64,000 nucleotides of DNA from Liolophura sinensis (GCF_032854445.1 NC_088303.1:14207501-14271500), one strand, 5' to 3'. Positions 22,011 through 36,655 are shown, counted from the stretch's first letter. Notes: generated from the letters alone by a model not told the origin. A program made the numbers and translations.

Positions 22011-25000
22011 CAGACGAACTCTTCAACTTATGTAGTTATAGGACTGTCTATGACTGAAAGTGTCGCTGTACACAATTGATCTTCATCATCAGTTATGGGC
22101 CATGATCAGGTGAGCGAAAGAGACGAAACCTTTGAAGTTTCTTTCTCCAGGTGACCGCACCCTTTGATGCAACCTAACGACATATTTGCGCCACAGAGGA
22201 CATATTAACAAAGATAAATGCTTGAGAAACTAATAACTCCTAAAGGAAATATAACATGTCCAGACTTTTACACATCTGTTTACTTTAATGACCAGGCATA
22301 AAAAGTAGGAAGCCGTCTATATCTCGCCTGTTCCTTTCAATGGCCAGGTATAAAAAAGTCCAACTTTTTGAAGATCTGCTATAGTATCACAAAATATATA
22401 AAATTTTTGCTTTTGTAATATGCGAATACAGTGGAAAGGTGTTAGCATATGGGTTTTTTTCTGCTTACATTGCATTTTTCCCACAAAATTTTGTCTGATG
22501 CATATTTAATTTGAACTGTCATTGTGTTTGCTGGTCTCGAATAAAGTAGTTTGGATTCAATGTTGGAAGTTATATCAAACAATGCATTCATTAATTCACC
22601 TATGATAAACATTTCCTCCAGGCTCAAAAGATGTGAGCATAACTGTAATCTAAAAAACTGTATCATGTTTGTAAAAAGTTATATCTGAAGAGTTTGATCA
22701 TGCTTTTTGATATCGTTTCCTTCCCATCTGTCATTTCAAGATCAAAGCCCCTTCATCCATTATAGCTGACATTCGACTGCGGAGTTATGTGCAGAGTTAG
22801 GACGTATTGACAGGCTCAAACCATCTTTTGATGCAATGCTGAAAGATTTAGCTGGCTTTTATTAACTATTTAAGAGGAATCAAAATAATAAATTAATTCG
22901 TATCCGTTTCATGGTTTTGATTACATCCGCCCAGAAAAACAGAGATAGGAAGTGGCAATCTTTGCCGGATTCCTGTCTCTCTCCAAATTTACTACAGTCT
23001 CTGATGTTCGCTGATTTAGGACTGGATAAAATTATATGGGCAAATTGATGGAATAGTTGATGAAAGGACGACAAAGTTTTGCGATTCCGCCACAGTATAT
23101 TAAGGCTGCATTAGGATAGCTCTCGTTTTATCCAAACGTTCGATTAACCTGAATGCGGCAATGTCATGGAAAAACTCTCCTGAAATCTCAGCTTTTAGAA
23201 GTGAAAAACGAATGGACAGTTCCACTGACTCATTTTGTCAGTTTGCTCATTAGAGCGTTGACGTTGTCCTTTAACATGTTGCAGTTGCACATCCGGTGGC
23301 TGTGAGCGCGGGCTCGGAGCAGAGAGGTCGTTTAGTGTGGCCAGCCGTCGCACGCAGCCTCCTGTAACGTTTGGGCAATGACGGCCTTCAGCACGTCACA
23401 TCCACTGACAGTCCATTTAGCGATTGCCCCCGAGCATCTTCCGGAAAGTTAGATAACTCTTGTCGTTCGATTCTAATCCATCTAAAGCTGTTGATTGATG
23501 GATAAGACACGCGTCGTGACACGCTCTGCCGAATCATCACATAGAAGAAGTTTCATTGCCATCTTTGCCTGTCATTTCTGGTCATTGTGACATCATGTTG
23601 GGTAATCCGTGAAACTCTAATATTTGTAAAATAAATCCACGTGTTAATTAAAAATGTCATCTGGACCATGCATGAGGTCAGCAAACGTGTGCGCAACGCC
23701 TGCCGGACAGTATACACTAAACATTACACATATTGCAAAATGGTAAGTAGCTCGTCCATCAAGGGAAAGGTAAAGGTTAAGATTTGGGACTGTACTTTAA
23801 ACCTTTAATTACTGAGTTATGATAAAACGTTGGCGATAACATTGCATATGTTTTCTACTTTATAATTGAGTGACCACTGAATGAAACCCAAACAGAAATT
23901 CACACAATAATCGTCAACCACAATGGACCTGTGTGGTCAATAAACGTTAAACCAGTTTCCGAGACAAAGTTCAACAAAAACCATCAAAGAACTATGAAAG
24001 TGGAAAAGTAAGAAATCATGACAGAGAGAAGCAGTCAACAGATTTCAATGAGGCTTCAAGGACGCAAAGAATGTTCTAGGCGGGTAAATGATCCAAATTG
24101 TGCAATTTTTGCCGTTAATAAAAAAGTGCTTATCTCAGCTAAAAGCATGATATTCTGTTAACTATCCCATTGTTCTCCACGGAAGTAGCGTACAACGTTT
24201 GATAAGACGGTGGAGTCTTTTCCAGAGTAAAACCGATTATACATACAAGCTTAGCACAATGAGGTAACGTGTACATGCGATGATACGGGCTCCGTAATAT
24301 TACACGACCATAAGCATGATTTCCAAGATCAGTAGATTCGGTAAATAACCACGCCACATACCTCATTATATCAAATTTGAATCGCACAATTCTGGCATTC
24401 CAGGTCCATAAGTAAAGTCCATTAGATCTATCTATCATGATAAATTTCTCTACTTATACATTATACTAAAACAAGTTGAACTTATCTAAACGTGCACATG
24501 TTTAACAGCTTGGATTCAAAGTTACTATCAGCAAAAACTCATGGGCAATCTCAACTCATTACGGTGCGATTATGAAAACAGGACAAACGTTATTTCATGC
24601 AATTTGTAAAATTCGACGCATTGCACCCACTGAACACGGTTCAAGTCGCACCGTGTGAACGCGGCTTCATTTGCGCTGGGAACCATCTGTCATTAACATT
24701 AACAGGTTGGAATGCAGATTGAATGTTGCGCATGACGTCGATTTATGTCCATATCCGTATCTTCATTGTTTTATTTGTTGTTTTCTTCTTATCCGGCATT
24801 TTCCTTCCATAAAAACCTAAACGATGTTTGATTCAAATAAGTCTAGAAAACCGAGTTTAACCCAATGTGATAGCAATCAAGGTGTTTGAGGCCGTTTTCC
24901 ACGCTACTTCAGGGCCAATGTATTAATCACTTATGAGTTCAATAGGCTCATCTGCGATCAATTCAGCAATAGTGACAGCATAAGATCACTGAGCCGCAGC

Positions 25001-25208
25001 CTACCACGTTGCAGTTTTTTTTTAGCAAAGGCTTAATCTGCCGCTAGAGCTGTTTAAAAAGCTCTCACACACCCAGTTTGATCACCTCGCTTAAGCACGC
25101 GTCATCGTATAAACATGCCAGTGTGTAGTTAACTCAGGGAGACGATAACGTTTGTTGACAGAATCACATTTAAATACTTTCACATATGAGGGCAAAAGCA
25201 TCGGCTGA
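22011..25208. other. Intergenic sequence, no recognisable gene
   Basis: No recognisable domains or transposon relics. The interval 23230-23470 is GC-richer and of high complexity; this could reflect conserved non-coding DNA, but that is only a suggestion. Confidence 0.45.
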
Positions 25209-25460
25209 GCAATTTTGAGAGCCACAGTGTTATCATCAACACCCACTGTTTACAGACGTAAAATATTTCAGATGTTATTAGCGGCAACTCTGATGTGCTC
25301 CAATCAAAGTATGGGTTCCCTTTTTTATTTCAGTGACACACTGTTTATTAATTTAAGTGTTTGTGTGTTAATGCTTGCCAAAACTATACTGATCGTTTGT
25401 ATAACAGCTATGCTGTTAAGACCTACAATCGGAAGGCACTGTCGTATTTGTATTGTATGA
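25209..25460 (+). CDS. Unassigned hydrophobic reading frame
   Basis: Open from a stop at 25206 to a stop at 25460, with no ATG at its start. It encodes two to three hydrophobic stretches (FINLSVCVLMLAKTILIV and neighbours). No family is recognised. It is listed because a second frame about 200 bp downstream (25655-25897) carries a block similar to the frame at 21.5 kb, so the two may be exons of one gene. The evidence is weak and chance hydrophobicity in AT-rich DNA is a real alternative. Confidence 0.15.
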   Translation, partial: AILRATVLSSTPTVYRRKIFQMLLAATLMCSNQSMGSLFYFSDTLFINLSVCVLMLAKTILIVCITAMLLRPTIGRHCRICIV

Positions 25461-25654
25461 AACAAAGCTATGTCATCGTCAACGCGTTTGAAATGTTATT
25501 GTTTCTGACTCTAGTTTAAACATTCCGTAACACATTCGGACGACGCTTTGGGAGTTATTTCATCAAGACACCGAGAGTCTGAAAAAAGATCCATGGAAAT
25601 CGAGGAAAATATTAAGATGCTTCGATATATACCTGCATAACTGTGCTTTATCTA

Positions 25655-25897
25655 GGGGAATTCTCCATATATTCATTTTCAGAAAATGTAATTCATTTCG
25701 ATCACTTGTATACAGCCGACCTCTCAGTAAAATGTGATTTTGGTTCTTATGAAGAGTTGACGGCTACAATGCGGGAAAAAAAACGTGAAAAGTATCATTT
25801 TTTGCTTCGACGACATTTGGCAAAGTTGCGTTTGTTTTTAAATGATCAGACTGTTGGTTGTTTGCTGTCAATTGTTGGATCGATGGAAGGAGCTTAG
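25655..25897 (+). CDS. Possible terminal exon related to the 21.5-kb frame
   Basis: The frame is open from just after a plausible splice acceptor (TGCTTTATCTAG, ending about 25654) to a stop at 25897, giving ~80 codons. It holds EELTATMREKKREKYHF followed by LLRRHLAKLRLFL. The latter aligns with FILRVHIDRLRVFF at 21.5 kb with conserved F, LR, H, LR and F. The conserved residues use different codons (for example CGA against AGA for Arg, CAT against CAC for His), which favours protein-level rather than simple DNA duplication. No family is recognised. Confidence 0.25.
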   Translation, partial: GEFSIYSFSENVIHFDHLYTADLSVKCDFGSYEELTATMREKKREKYHFLLRRHLAKLRLFLNDQTVGCLLSIVGSMEGA

Positions 25898-27190
25898 AAC
25901 GCATTATTAACCTTCGACTGTGCGCCATTATCTGCCTTCTCATGCCAGCTAGTTAAAACAGAAGGAAGCTGCTAATGAAGGACTCAGAGTTTATGAAATC
26001 CCCAGAGAGCGGACGGCCAGGCGTGTGTTTCCGTCAGCTGATTACAAAAGTAGCCCAGGAAAGTGGTAATTTGGTCGAGAGAGGCAAGGATCCAGTAGAT
26101 AATTGCGCGGACTCATCTCACACAGATTGCTTGTCCCGTCGGCACACTGGTGATTGGCTTTTTTAGGGCCGTCTCAGCATGGACTTCTAATGGCTGGGAG
26201 AATTTTGCTTTGGATTAATGGAACGTTCTTGTGTCGGTTAAAGGGCAGACTTACTGGTTAATTTGCCCACCTGCGGCTAGAGGGTGCACGTTCAAATCAG
26301 GCTTAGTCTCGAAACTGCTGGTTTGACGGCTGATTCTTACTCTGTTCCGGAGTTTAACTCCGTGTCCTTGGGGTGCAATATCCCTAACAGCAATCCGATC
26401 AGCTTTTTCTGTAAACCGTCCAGCGATCCCCAACTGAAACTATTTTCAGTACCAACCTGAGTTTAGATGGTTTCTCGTATTCATTAGGCTCACAAAGTTT
26501 GAAGATTACAATTCACGTGTCAATTCAAGCAAAACGATCGTCAATGATAGTTGTACATTATTAATTGAGCCCAAAAAAAAAACATTGTTTACACCCGAAA
26601 TCATTAGAGGTGATTCTAATTTTATTCGTATTTCACTGAAGTAATCTGGTTGCTTTTTATTACAAAATGCGCGGAAAGTGTTTAACGACGAAGTCAATGT
26701 ATATCGGTCAAAACTGCATCCGCCTCAACAATAGAGGAGCCACGTTATCAATGTGCTAAAGGAAAACCTGCAAGTGTGAGTGTTACTAACGCTGTTTGCT
26801 GGGTGGAAAATCACATCTATAAAGCGACATTTGTACAGACAAGCGCTTTGTGATGTGGCCGCTCCACATAGTCGCTAGATCAATCGTGTAAAGTAAAACA
26901 AATCTGAAATCACTCTGGGAGACCTCTTCTAAGGCTACCGTTGCCAAACAAGCCATTAAACTGAGACCATATCCAGGGCTTACGTTTGATGTCTGTTTGT
27001 TCTATGTGAGAGACCCAGATCATCGGGATAAAAACCCTTGCTTAATCAATTAGATCAATAGACTATGCGAAAGATCATCTCGTTCAAGAAAGAATTGAAT
27101 TTCCCGTGAACCTTTGATCTGTCCTGAAAGCCCTCGGAATGGCACGTCCAGGTGTAGAATGAGACTGGTACAGTTGCGGTTGCTCATAAA
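25898..27190. other. Intergenic sequence, no recognisable gene
   Basis: A moderately GC-rich, complex stretch around 25970-26200 has no coding signature I recognise. The rest is AT-rich. Confidence 0.45.
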
Positions 27191-27304
27191 GAGTAGAGAA
27201 GCTGGATGTATTGGCTCCTGAAAACTCACCAAAACTTTCCATGGCTAAAGAGTAGACAAACTGGATGTACTGGCTCCCGAAAACTTACCCGAACTTTCCA
27301 TGGC
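27191..27304. repeat. ~57-bp tandem duplication
   Basis: Two adjacent copies of a unit containing CTGGATGTACTGGCTCC, GAAAACTCACC and AACTTTCCATGGC, with about 10% divergence. Confidence 0.85.
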
Positions 27305-27560
27305 AGCGAAATGCCAATTCCTGCGCCATCACAATCATCAACCAATCCCATAGATGATGGCCTTCTTGAATATTGGTCCAAAGGCCTTAGTTTCATTACA
27401 CCTAAGGAAATGTTAAATGTGGCTTGTCTGTAACCAGTTGAATCTCAATGAAGACATAACCGTTTCACTGCTGTTGTGAGATGCAATATAGCTTTCATTG
27501 TGAAGCACAGAAACGGGTATTTAAAGATCAATGTAGATCTTATGTATCAGCAAACCCAGA

Positions 27561-27863
27561 ACAATCAAACCATGCACACATTGTTCTTTATCAATCAAAC
27601 CAAGCTTACCTTGTTCTTTAGCAATCACACTAAGCACACTTTGCTCTTTTGCATGGTTTCTTCATACGTCACGCTATAAAACAATCACACGGAGCACACT
27701 TTGTCCTTTAGCATGGTTTCTTCATACGTCAAGCTATAAAACAATCAGCCTAAGCACACTTTCCTCTTTAGCACGGTTTCTTCATATGTCACGCTATAAA
27801 ACAATTGCACTAAGCACATTTTCCTCTTAAGCATGGTTTCTTCATATGTCACGCTATAAAACA
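27561..27863. repeat. 60-bp minisatellite with 30-bp half-units
   Basis: Two 30-bp units (CAATCAAACCAAGC plus TTGTTCTTTA type) are followed by four 60-bp units. Each 60-bp unit begins with the same CAATCACACTAAGCACACTT and then gains GCATGGTTTCTTCATACGTC and ACGCTATAAAA. The longer unit thus appears to be the shorter one plus an added 30-bp half. Confidence 0.9.
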
Positions 27864-28205
27864 CCTCAGTTCATGTAATTCAGGATACCTAATACTTCCA
27901 TATAATTTATATATAGAAGTCATTGCCAAAGCGCATTTGGTTCCATAAGAAAAAAAGCCACGCAGAGTTATGTATGTCTTACAGTATCAGTGAAAAGCAG
28001 GCAAGTATCACGGCAATTCATCCTCATTAAAGCCATGTGTTCATTTTACTATCCAGTGCCTTGATTGGGAACACTTAACGAAGTATTCAAATAATGCACA
28101 TAGCATTTGGTATATACGGTAAAACTGTACCACAGTTCTAACTATATATCTTCATTTAAGCTATATCATCAGAAACATGGGACAGCAAAAATACTCAGTA
28201 TAAAC
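27864..28205. other. Spacer with no recognised content
   Basis: Unique AT-rich sequence between two minisatellites. Confidence 0.5.
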
Positions 28206-28393
28206 CATATTTCAGAGGAGGGACTCCAGCACACCTCCTGAGGAACGTGACAAATATTCCAACATAAAGCCGAAACACAAACCATATTTCAGGGGAGTGA
28301 CTCCAGCACATCCCCTGAGGTCCTGACAACTATCCCAACATGAACCCGAAATACAAACCATATTTCAGGGGAGGGTCTCCAGCACGCGACCCG
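28206..28393. repeat. ~76-bp tandem repeat
   Basis: Two and a half copies of a unit starting ACCATATTTCAGGGGAG and containing CTCCAGCACA and CCTGAGG; the last copy is truncated. Confidence 0.9.
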
Positions 28394-29377
28394 AATGAGA
28401 TCTAAAATACACCAGCCTTTATACCCCTGGGCGACACGTCACGCTGCACAGTCAAGGGCGCCTGGCACGAAGTCCGCTGACCTCTCCACTTCCGCTGGGG
28501 CTGGGCATTCCTTACGACTCTATCACCGACTTTAATTTCCTTTGATGAAGCTCCGGACAATACCGATAAATTGGAAGGGTCCCTTTGAAACCGTCCCTGG
28601 AAGACTGAAGGGCAGCAATAATACCACATGAAAATAAAAGGAATCACAGTTTTATGGGTTGACAGTGACTGAATGAAGATAATTAACCGGTGCTATGATC
28701 TGTCTGATTATGTACATGGCAGATTCGTACTTATGCGCAGCCGTTAGATATCTTCTTACAGAAATTCATTGTATAAGCGTTTTTTCCATGGTTGATCATT
28801 GTCAGAATAACGTCTTATCTCAAAGCTTAAATACCAAAGAAAAGGTGATTTCGTTTTGATGCAAAATTTAACCATGAATGACAAAGGCTTCATAGAGATA
28901 TCCATGCATCACAGAAGACCTGCGTTCACACGGAAGTATCAAACAATCCTGGTCATTGTCGTACAGAAAGTGTAGTCGCTAAAACTAATCGGCATGCACT
29001 TTATCTCAATGGGATTAGTCAAAATTTACCGTTACTTGTTAAATTGTATAAAATTCTAGGCGATGCCATGCATACGCAGTTTGAATCATCCGTGCTTCAC
29101 TGAAGAATCATTGATTCAATGCATTAATACAAATCTCTATATCAAAAACGGAAATCAAACCAGTATATATATAATATCAAAGGTTGTCAACATGTCCCAA
29201 ACAATGTTTTACCATACTGCCCTCTCCCGAAAAAGGCTGACATACTACATAGACTTTTCATGTGAGAGAAGGCCAAAACAAAGATTTGAACACACATAGC
29301 AACATTTGTTTGATAGATCGGTATTCAACCCCGTGTTCAATTTTGCTTTTGTATAGTTTAACAGTGGATGATTAAAC
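28394..29377. other. Intergenic sequence, no recognisable gene
   Basis: The open frames at 28402-28647 (-) and 29063-29299 (+) carry no recognisable motif. Confidence 0.5.
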
Positions 29378-29480
29378 TACAGCCCTTGGCTAGGTGCCTT
29401 TCAGACTTAAAGCCGTAGAGCTTAAGCTGGATTCGACATAGGGACCTCATGGTTTAGAGAACCATCGGCCGCGCGTATAA
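29378..29480 (-). mobile_element. Possible tRNA-like SINE remnant
   Basis: On the minus strand, GGTTCTCTAAACCATGAGG followed by GTCGAATCCAGC looks like a degenerate anticodon arm, variable region and T-arm. The A box is not clear and no tail is seen, so this is tentative. Confidence 0.3.
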
Positions 29481-31628
29481 CGATATTTTAGGCAAATGTG
29501 CAAATCTTGATAACACTGAACTCAATATATCACTCCGAAGCATCTTACAACCATGGTCGTTTTAACTTTCGAATCTTTCGAATGCATCCGGCTTTTATAG
29601 CGTGTGGAGCTGGCCATGGCGAACTAAAACAGAAAGCTAATGGTACACGCAGAGCGGGGCAGTTATATTAAAGTGAAGACGACAAAGAGCGTGCTTTGAC
29701 AAATAAACAAATTGGATTAAACTTTTCTGCCATCACTACAAAGCTGCGTTCGGGATTGTCATTTTACATTTGAACAAAGCATTTAGAAGTAAGCGAGGGC
29801 TAATCTGTTTGTCAGAGATGGGAGCAGAAGTAGCTTAAGTCACGTGTGCTATTATGGCTGGGGTAATAGGATAATACATGGTTTTCACAGCGATGGAAAA
29901 AATACTTGAATAGGTTAAAAGGGGTTGGGAATTGGCCGGAGTCCAACTACCGCTGAAAGCCTAAACCAAGCGTGTTCCATCTCATCCAGGAATTCCATCT
30001 CGGTAAGTGGTGTATCTATAGACGCTCTGTGCTAACAATGGAACAGCCACAAAAAAATCCCTCTGTCCGGATGGTGAATTAAGGTAAGAGTTAGACGTCG
30101 GGCTACAGGCACGTAACGGTAACATCTTATCATGGAAAGGAATGAATTAATAGCATTGAAGTGATAGCGAACAAGTGATAGGCATACCAGATATCTGCTT
30201 AGCGGACGACTTAACGTTTATGTAATGCTAGTAAGGTCAATATTGGAACCCAGAATCCACCGGGCCGATACGGCTGGCACGTTTGGACCTGATTGATTTG
30301 AACTGATTAATCATACGTCTGACGAGAGTCCCCTTGGGAAAATCCAGCGTAGACACGAGCGTTCAATAGCTGTATCACTCCAAGGAGACCTCTTGGATGC
30401 GGCTACAAGCAGTTCCGGCATAGGCTCTGAAGATAAAGCAGACCGGGGACACTTTGAACAATTTATATCTCAACAATAAACAATAAGACAGAGATAGTAG
30501 AGAAAAGCGAAACCGTTGATAGAGAAATCCCAGTATTTCCTTCACTGATAAAAATGATATCTTCACTAGTAAGATATCACTTTGGTTATTACATTATGCC
30601 ATTACAGTGCTGGAGACCTTGACCCATGACCAAGGGCAGTGAAATCTTCACAAACTGCATCACAGGGCCGTGCACTTCCGCGCAATATATAGTTCGCCAA
30701 AAAAGATGTAGAAATTCTTCATGTGCTGAATTTACGTAAATACCTATATTGCATTAAGCAGCTTTGAAAAATGTAAAATTACTTACAGACAGCGTTTAAA
30801 ACTGTAAAAAGGTTTTGTGACCGGGGACGTGAACGAAATTGCAGTTCACGTATGAATAGAATCAGAAATACGACGAAGATGGCACATTGCTTATTTTTTT
30901 CACGGATGCAACAGGTAAACTGATGTAGAGAAACATGTAGAGAAAATGTCAGGATATAAATAATAAACGTAATTAACGCCTCGCGCCTCGTGGTTTATCA
31001 TTTCCACCTCTCATTCGAATAATCTTTATGGTATTCAACCTTCACTGGGCATTATCCTCTATTTCTCTTGTAAATAAAAGGATATTTCTAGTAATGGGCA
31101 CTGAGTTGAGGGAAAACGAGAACAACATGGCATTGATCGTTTATTAATGAATTGATATAAAGGTGTGTTAAAATATTGATTACTGGTCTGAACTACTGAT
31201 CGTTAACGCGGGGTTAAGATATGCTTGTCTAGCTATCGCAGGGTCACACGGGGTGTTGGTTCAGTTCCAGCAAAATTAACGGAGAGGGTATTTCCGAGAT
31301 GCCCAAACTTTGCTTTGTTATCGAAATCCTACATTGCACAACTATGGCAATCACATAAAACAGACTTTGCATGTAAATTGTGTGCGTCACATGCATGTAT
31401 AGAAGACACGCGGCTTGCTCTGAGAGCTCCGAATTTCCTCCGTCGTATAAGCAAAATATTCTAGAGTACCGCAATATTAAACAGATATCAAATTAAATAA
31501 TTTGCAAATAAATGCGTTTACCTAATAGCGTAAGCGACGCTGGTAGTTTTCCCTGGGGGCACAATTTAAAGTCTTTAGGTCGTTTTCCTTTGGGCACCGC
31601 CAAGTCTCCTTTACCCAGAACCTTGACC
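29481..31628. other. Intergenic sequence, no recognisable gene
   Basis: No coding domain or repeat was recognised. The open frames at 30375-30566 (-) and 31225-31474 (both strands) look fortuitous. Confidence 0.5.
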
Positions 31629-31697
31629 ACAGTCATATAAGTGAAATATTCTTCTTCATATGGAAAAACATATCAATAAAATGAATAAATAAATCAT
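31629..31697 (+). mobile_element. SINE 3' tail fragment, diverged
   Basis: CATATAAGTGAAATATTCTT matches the SINE core end, followed by a degenerate ATCAATAAAATGAATAAATAA tail region. The linker between them is diverged. Confidence 0.55.
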
Positions 31698-33647
<1,950 letters not shown>

Positions 33648-33724
33648 ATTTTAATTTGTGTTTTGTGCCGTGCTCAAGAATATTTCTGGGGCAGCTAGCA
33701 TTATGGTGCGAGAAAAGCGGGAAG
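33648..33724 (-). mobile_element. SINE fragment, 3' part (left of foldback insertion)
   Basis: GTGCCGTGCTCAAGAATATT and AGCATTATGGTGCGAGAAAA are the reverse complement of the conserved SINE 3' core. Identity stops at about 33724 and resumes, in the expected SINE order, at about 34324, on the far side of the palindromic element. Confidence 0.75.
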
Positions 33725-34323
33725 TGCTTATTAGTCCCATGTAAACTACATTAGACTTTTCTAGCAGTTTTGTACATACATTTGCTAGTAAGGCGGCTTA
33801 TCAAGCTGTTTTATCAGTAACGTTAGTTGATCGGTTTACTTTTTTAGCGAAGAAAGTTCTATTTCACAATAGCCGTCCGTTTTTTACATAGGAAATCACT
33901 TTTTATGAAGAAATGTTTTTTGTTTTTTTGCGAGGAAATTATTATGAGGGAATTATTTTTCACATGAAAAATACCGCGGTGATAATTAATTTCCACCGCA
34001 TTGGAAATATGTTTCATGTGAAAAAATGATTTTCTCGCAAAAAAAAAAATTTCCTCGCCAAAAAAACATTCCCTCGTAAATAAAACAAGTTTCTCGTAAA
34101 AATGATTTCCTATGTAAAAAAAAAAATCCTCGAGAAAAACAATTTCCTACGTGGAAAAAATGAAGGCGATTGTGAAAAAGAATTTTCTTCGCTAAGAAGT
34201 AATTTTCTGTGCAAACTGATCAACTAACTTGACTAATGAAGAGCTTGATAAGCTGCCTAACTAGTAAGTATATGTAGGAAAATGACACAAAATTCAAATG
34301 AAACTGAATGCCACCAATAAGCC
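33725..34323. mobile_element. ~600-bp palindromic foldback element
   Basis: The left half (33725 to about 33998) and right half (about 34005 to 34323) are reverse complements over almost their whole length. The outer ends are GCTTATTAGT and its counterpart ACCAATAAGC. Inner landmarks pair in order: GGCGGCTTATCAAGC with GCTTGATAAGCTGCC; TTAGCGAAGAAA with TTTTCTTCGCTAA; TTACATAGGAAATCA with TGATTTCCTATGTAA; TTTCACATGAAA with TTTCATGTGAAA. The apex lies around ATAATTAATTT near 33985. It encodes nothing. Insertion inside a SINE shows it moved, or arose, after that SINE. An exact target duplication could not be fixed. Confidence 0.85.
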
Positions 34324-34471
34324 ACCGTAGGACAGAGCCCGAGGTAAACCCTGGCAGGCCTTCCCTCGTACGACCGGAGAGGAAGCCAACATGAGATGGA
34401 CTTGAAAGCAGTGACCGCATTGGTGAGAGGCTTCTGATGCATGGTTTTGCGCTAACACGCTAACCATGCAA
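34324..34471 (-). mobile_element. SINE fragment, 5' part (right of foldback insertion)
   Basis: GACAGAGCCCGAGG, CCTTCCCTCGTACG, GAGGAAGCCAACATGAGATG and GACCGCATTGGTGAGAGGCT match, in reverse complement, the middle and head of the 37.7-kb SINE. The tRNA-like head is partly degenerate. With 33648-33724 it makes up one SINE split by the foldback. Confidence 0.8.
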
Positions 34472-35848
34472 CACCTTTTTCTACATTAAGAATTTACGCT
34501 GAAGCCATGGCCTAAAACGTTCAAACTTAAATCCAAAGAGAAACATGTGTGTTTTTCATTTTCTATACACCAAGGGTAACTGTTTTGCGTTATGACCTTC
34601 ATACATGTACAGTAGGCTTACATTTACCACAGCGAAACAACTGAAAAACCAAACTGAAATTCATAGGTAAAAATTCTTTTCTCCTTCGACATTTTACTCA
34701 GACATGAAGTATGGTAATCCGTAAGCATGACATAGTAACTTTTATATCAGTTCCTGCATTAAGTAGATGTTTATCGTTTTACCCAGAGAAGAAGCAGCAT
34801 TTGATAAAGAAAAAAGGGTTATTGTCTCTTTTTTGTCTCTTTATCACGACTGATTCAGATAGCTCTGAAGAATCAGAGGATAGTCATCATAATCAATCAC
34901 TTCACCAAAACAAACTCTCTGGCAAATTGGAATTGATCCTCCAGATCTCACCGGGTTTTATGTGTGCTTTAAAACCCAATGCACTATTCCATCGATGTCA
35001 GTGTTTGTTGATTACCCTATAAAACGTCCAGTTTTTGTTGCTTGCCTGATGTTTGAGAGAAATGTACAGCCACCGGTCTGGTAATGTACGATGCTATAAT
35101 ATCGAAGTACCGGCAGTGAAAGTGCTTTAAACTTTGTAGTTTATTGGATGAACATGGCCAGCCAAAGGCACTCTGATTGGGTAATCACACCACATTTTCC
35201 TGAGATTCGCAAACGTGGCGTCTTTATTAAATTCTATAGTAGTACAGCCCGAACAGGACGAATGAAGGATGGACAACATATAAGTTACTGACCCTTGGTT
35301 AGATACAATATAACTTCGTAACCAATATGATTTATCTAAGAGATGATTCCAAGAGGTTGACCAGAATTGTAGCAGATCAACTCCCTGGCCATGGATACAA
35401 ATTTATAAGATGACGCTATGTTTATGAGTTAGCGCAAGAAGAAAACGAGCATCGGCCCATGAACGCCACCTAACATCGCTAAATACAGGTACCCGAAAAC
35501 TGTTCGGACACGCTTTAGAAAAGGGGTATATAAATTAACCTTTCGTCTGATATATACACAACTGTGATTTCATAGATGAACACAGGGTGTGTGCAACCTT
35601 CATACATGCTCATTTCATGCGCGGACAATTTGCGAATAGAGAATTGTCTGAAACACCATTATTCCAATAATTGCAGCGTCAGGAAGTCACTAACCCGCAA
35701 ATACTCCACTTCTTTGAAGGTGGAAAGCACTATATCCTGCCACCTGGAGTATAATCATACGATGCATCGTTCGAAATAATTATTGGTTTGTACTGTATAT
35801 ATGTGTTATGGGAGTATGGACAAAGCATCGGAATTTGTCCTAATCGAC
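34472..35848. other. Intergenic sequence, no recognisable gene
   Basis: A possible exon starts after the pyrimidine-rich tract ending in CAG near 34858 and reads SSEESEDSHHNQSLHQNK. It is short and unassigned. Other frames look fortuitous. Confidence 0.4.
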
Positions 35849-35936
35849 AACTACTATTCTCGTGTAACTACTGTTCTCGTGTAACTACTGTTCTCGTGTA
35901 ACTACTGTTCTCGTGTAACTACTGTTCTCGTTGTAA
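35849..35936. repeat. 17-bp tandem repeat
   Basis: Five near-identical copies of ACTACTGTTCTCGTGTA. High copy identity suggests recent expansion. Confidence 0.95.
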
Positions 35937-36655
35937 TGTCTTCATAATATCATGCATTAATGTCAAGCGCGGGTAATTCACATGATGCATGTGAGCGTAT
36001 GACACAGCGTAAGACGAATAAGAGCAATGTACGGTCACGAGCTACAATGCATGAGCATTATGGACTAGAAAGGCCCTGCAGTGTTTATTTAAACCGTCAA
36101 TAATCCTTGTTTTCTTATAGCCCCCTACATGCACTTCAGGATTATGCTCAAAAACAGTATTCACTAAAACAGTCAATTCTGGTTGATTGGGTCACACGAA
36201 AGAAAACCGGTGTTATTTCTGACCGTAAACTATGCTGCTGCTTTAGTATGACACGGCACCATAAAACATTGACCATCCAGGAAAAAAGAAATTGATACAA
36301 CAGACGCGTTGTATGATCAGACGACATTCCTTTTTGTTGTCTACCATACTACTATTCTATCACACGAGTAGCAATACGATGAATTTAGTTTGTGCAAAGT
36401 CTGTTGACCGGAAAACCAGTGGTAGGTCACCACTGTTCGATTCAACACGTGCAACGGCTTCATGTATTCAAACGAATTCCCGTTGAATTATGTACACCAT
36501 ATAAAAAGAGCACAGCACAGAGAGGAATACCCGGAGCGACGACAGTGTGATTGTTGACAAATAGCAACAAATAACCAGTGAAGTAGTACCTCATGTCAAT
36601 TTACCTCGTTTAGGGTTTTAATCTAAGTGTTCGCGCAAATGGGCTAACAGCAGCA
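35937..36655. other. Intergenic sequence, no recognisable gene
   Basis: Short frames at 36107-36486 show no recognised domain. Confidence 0.5.
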
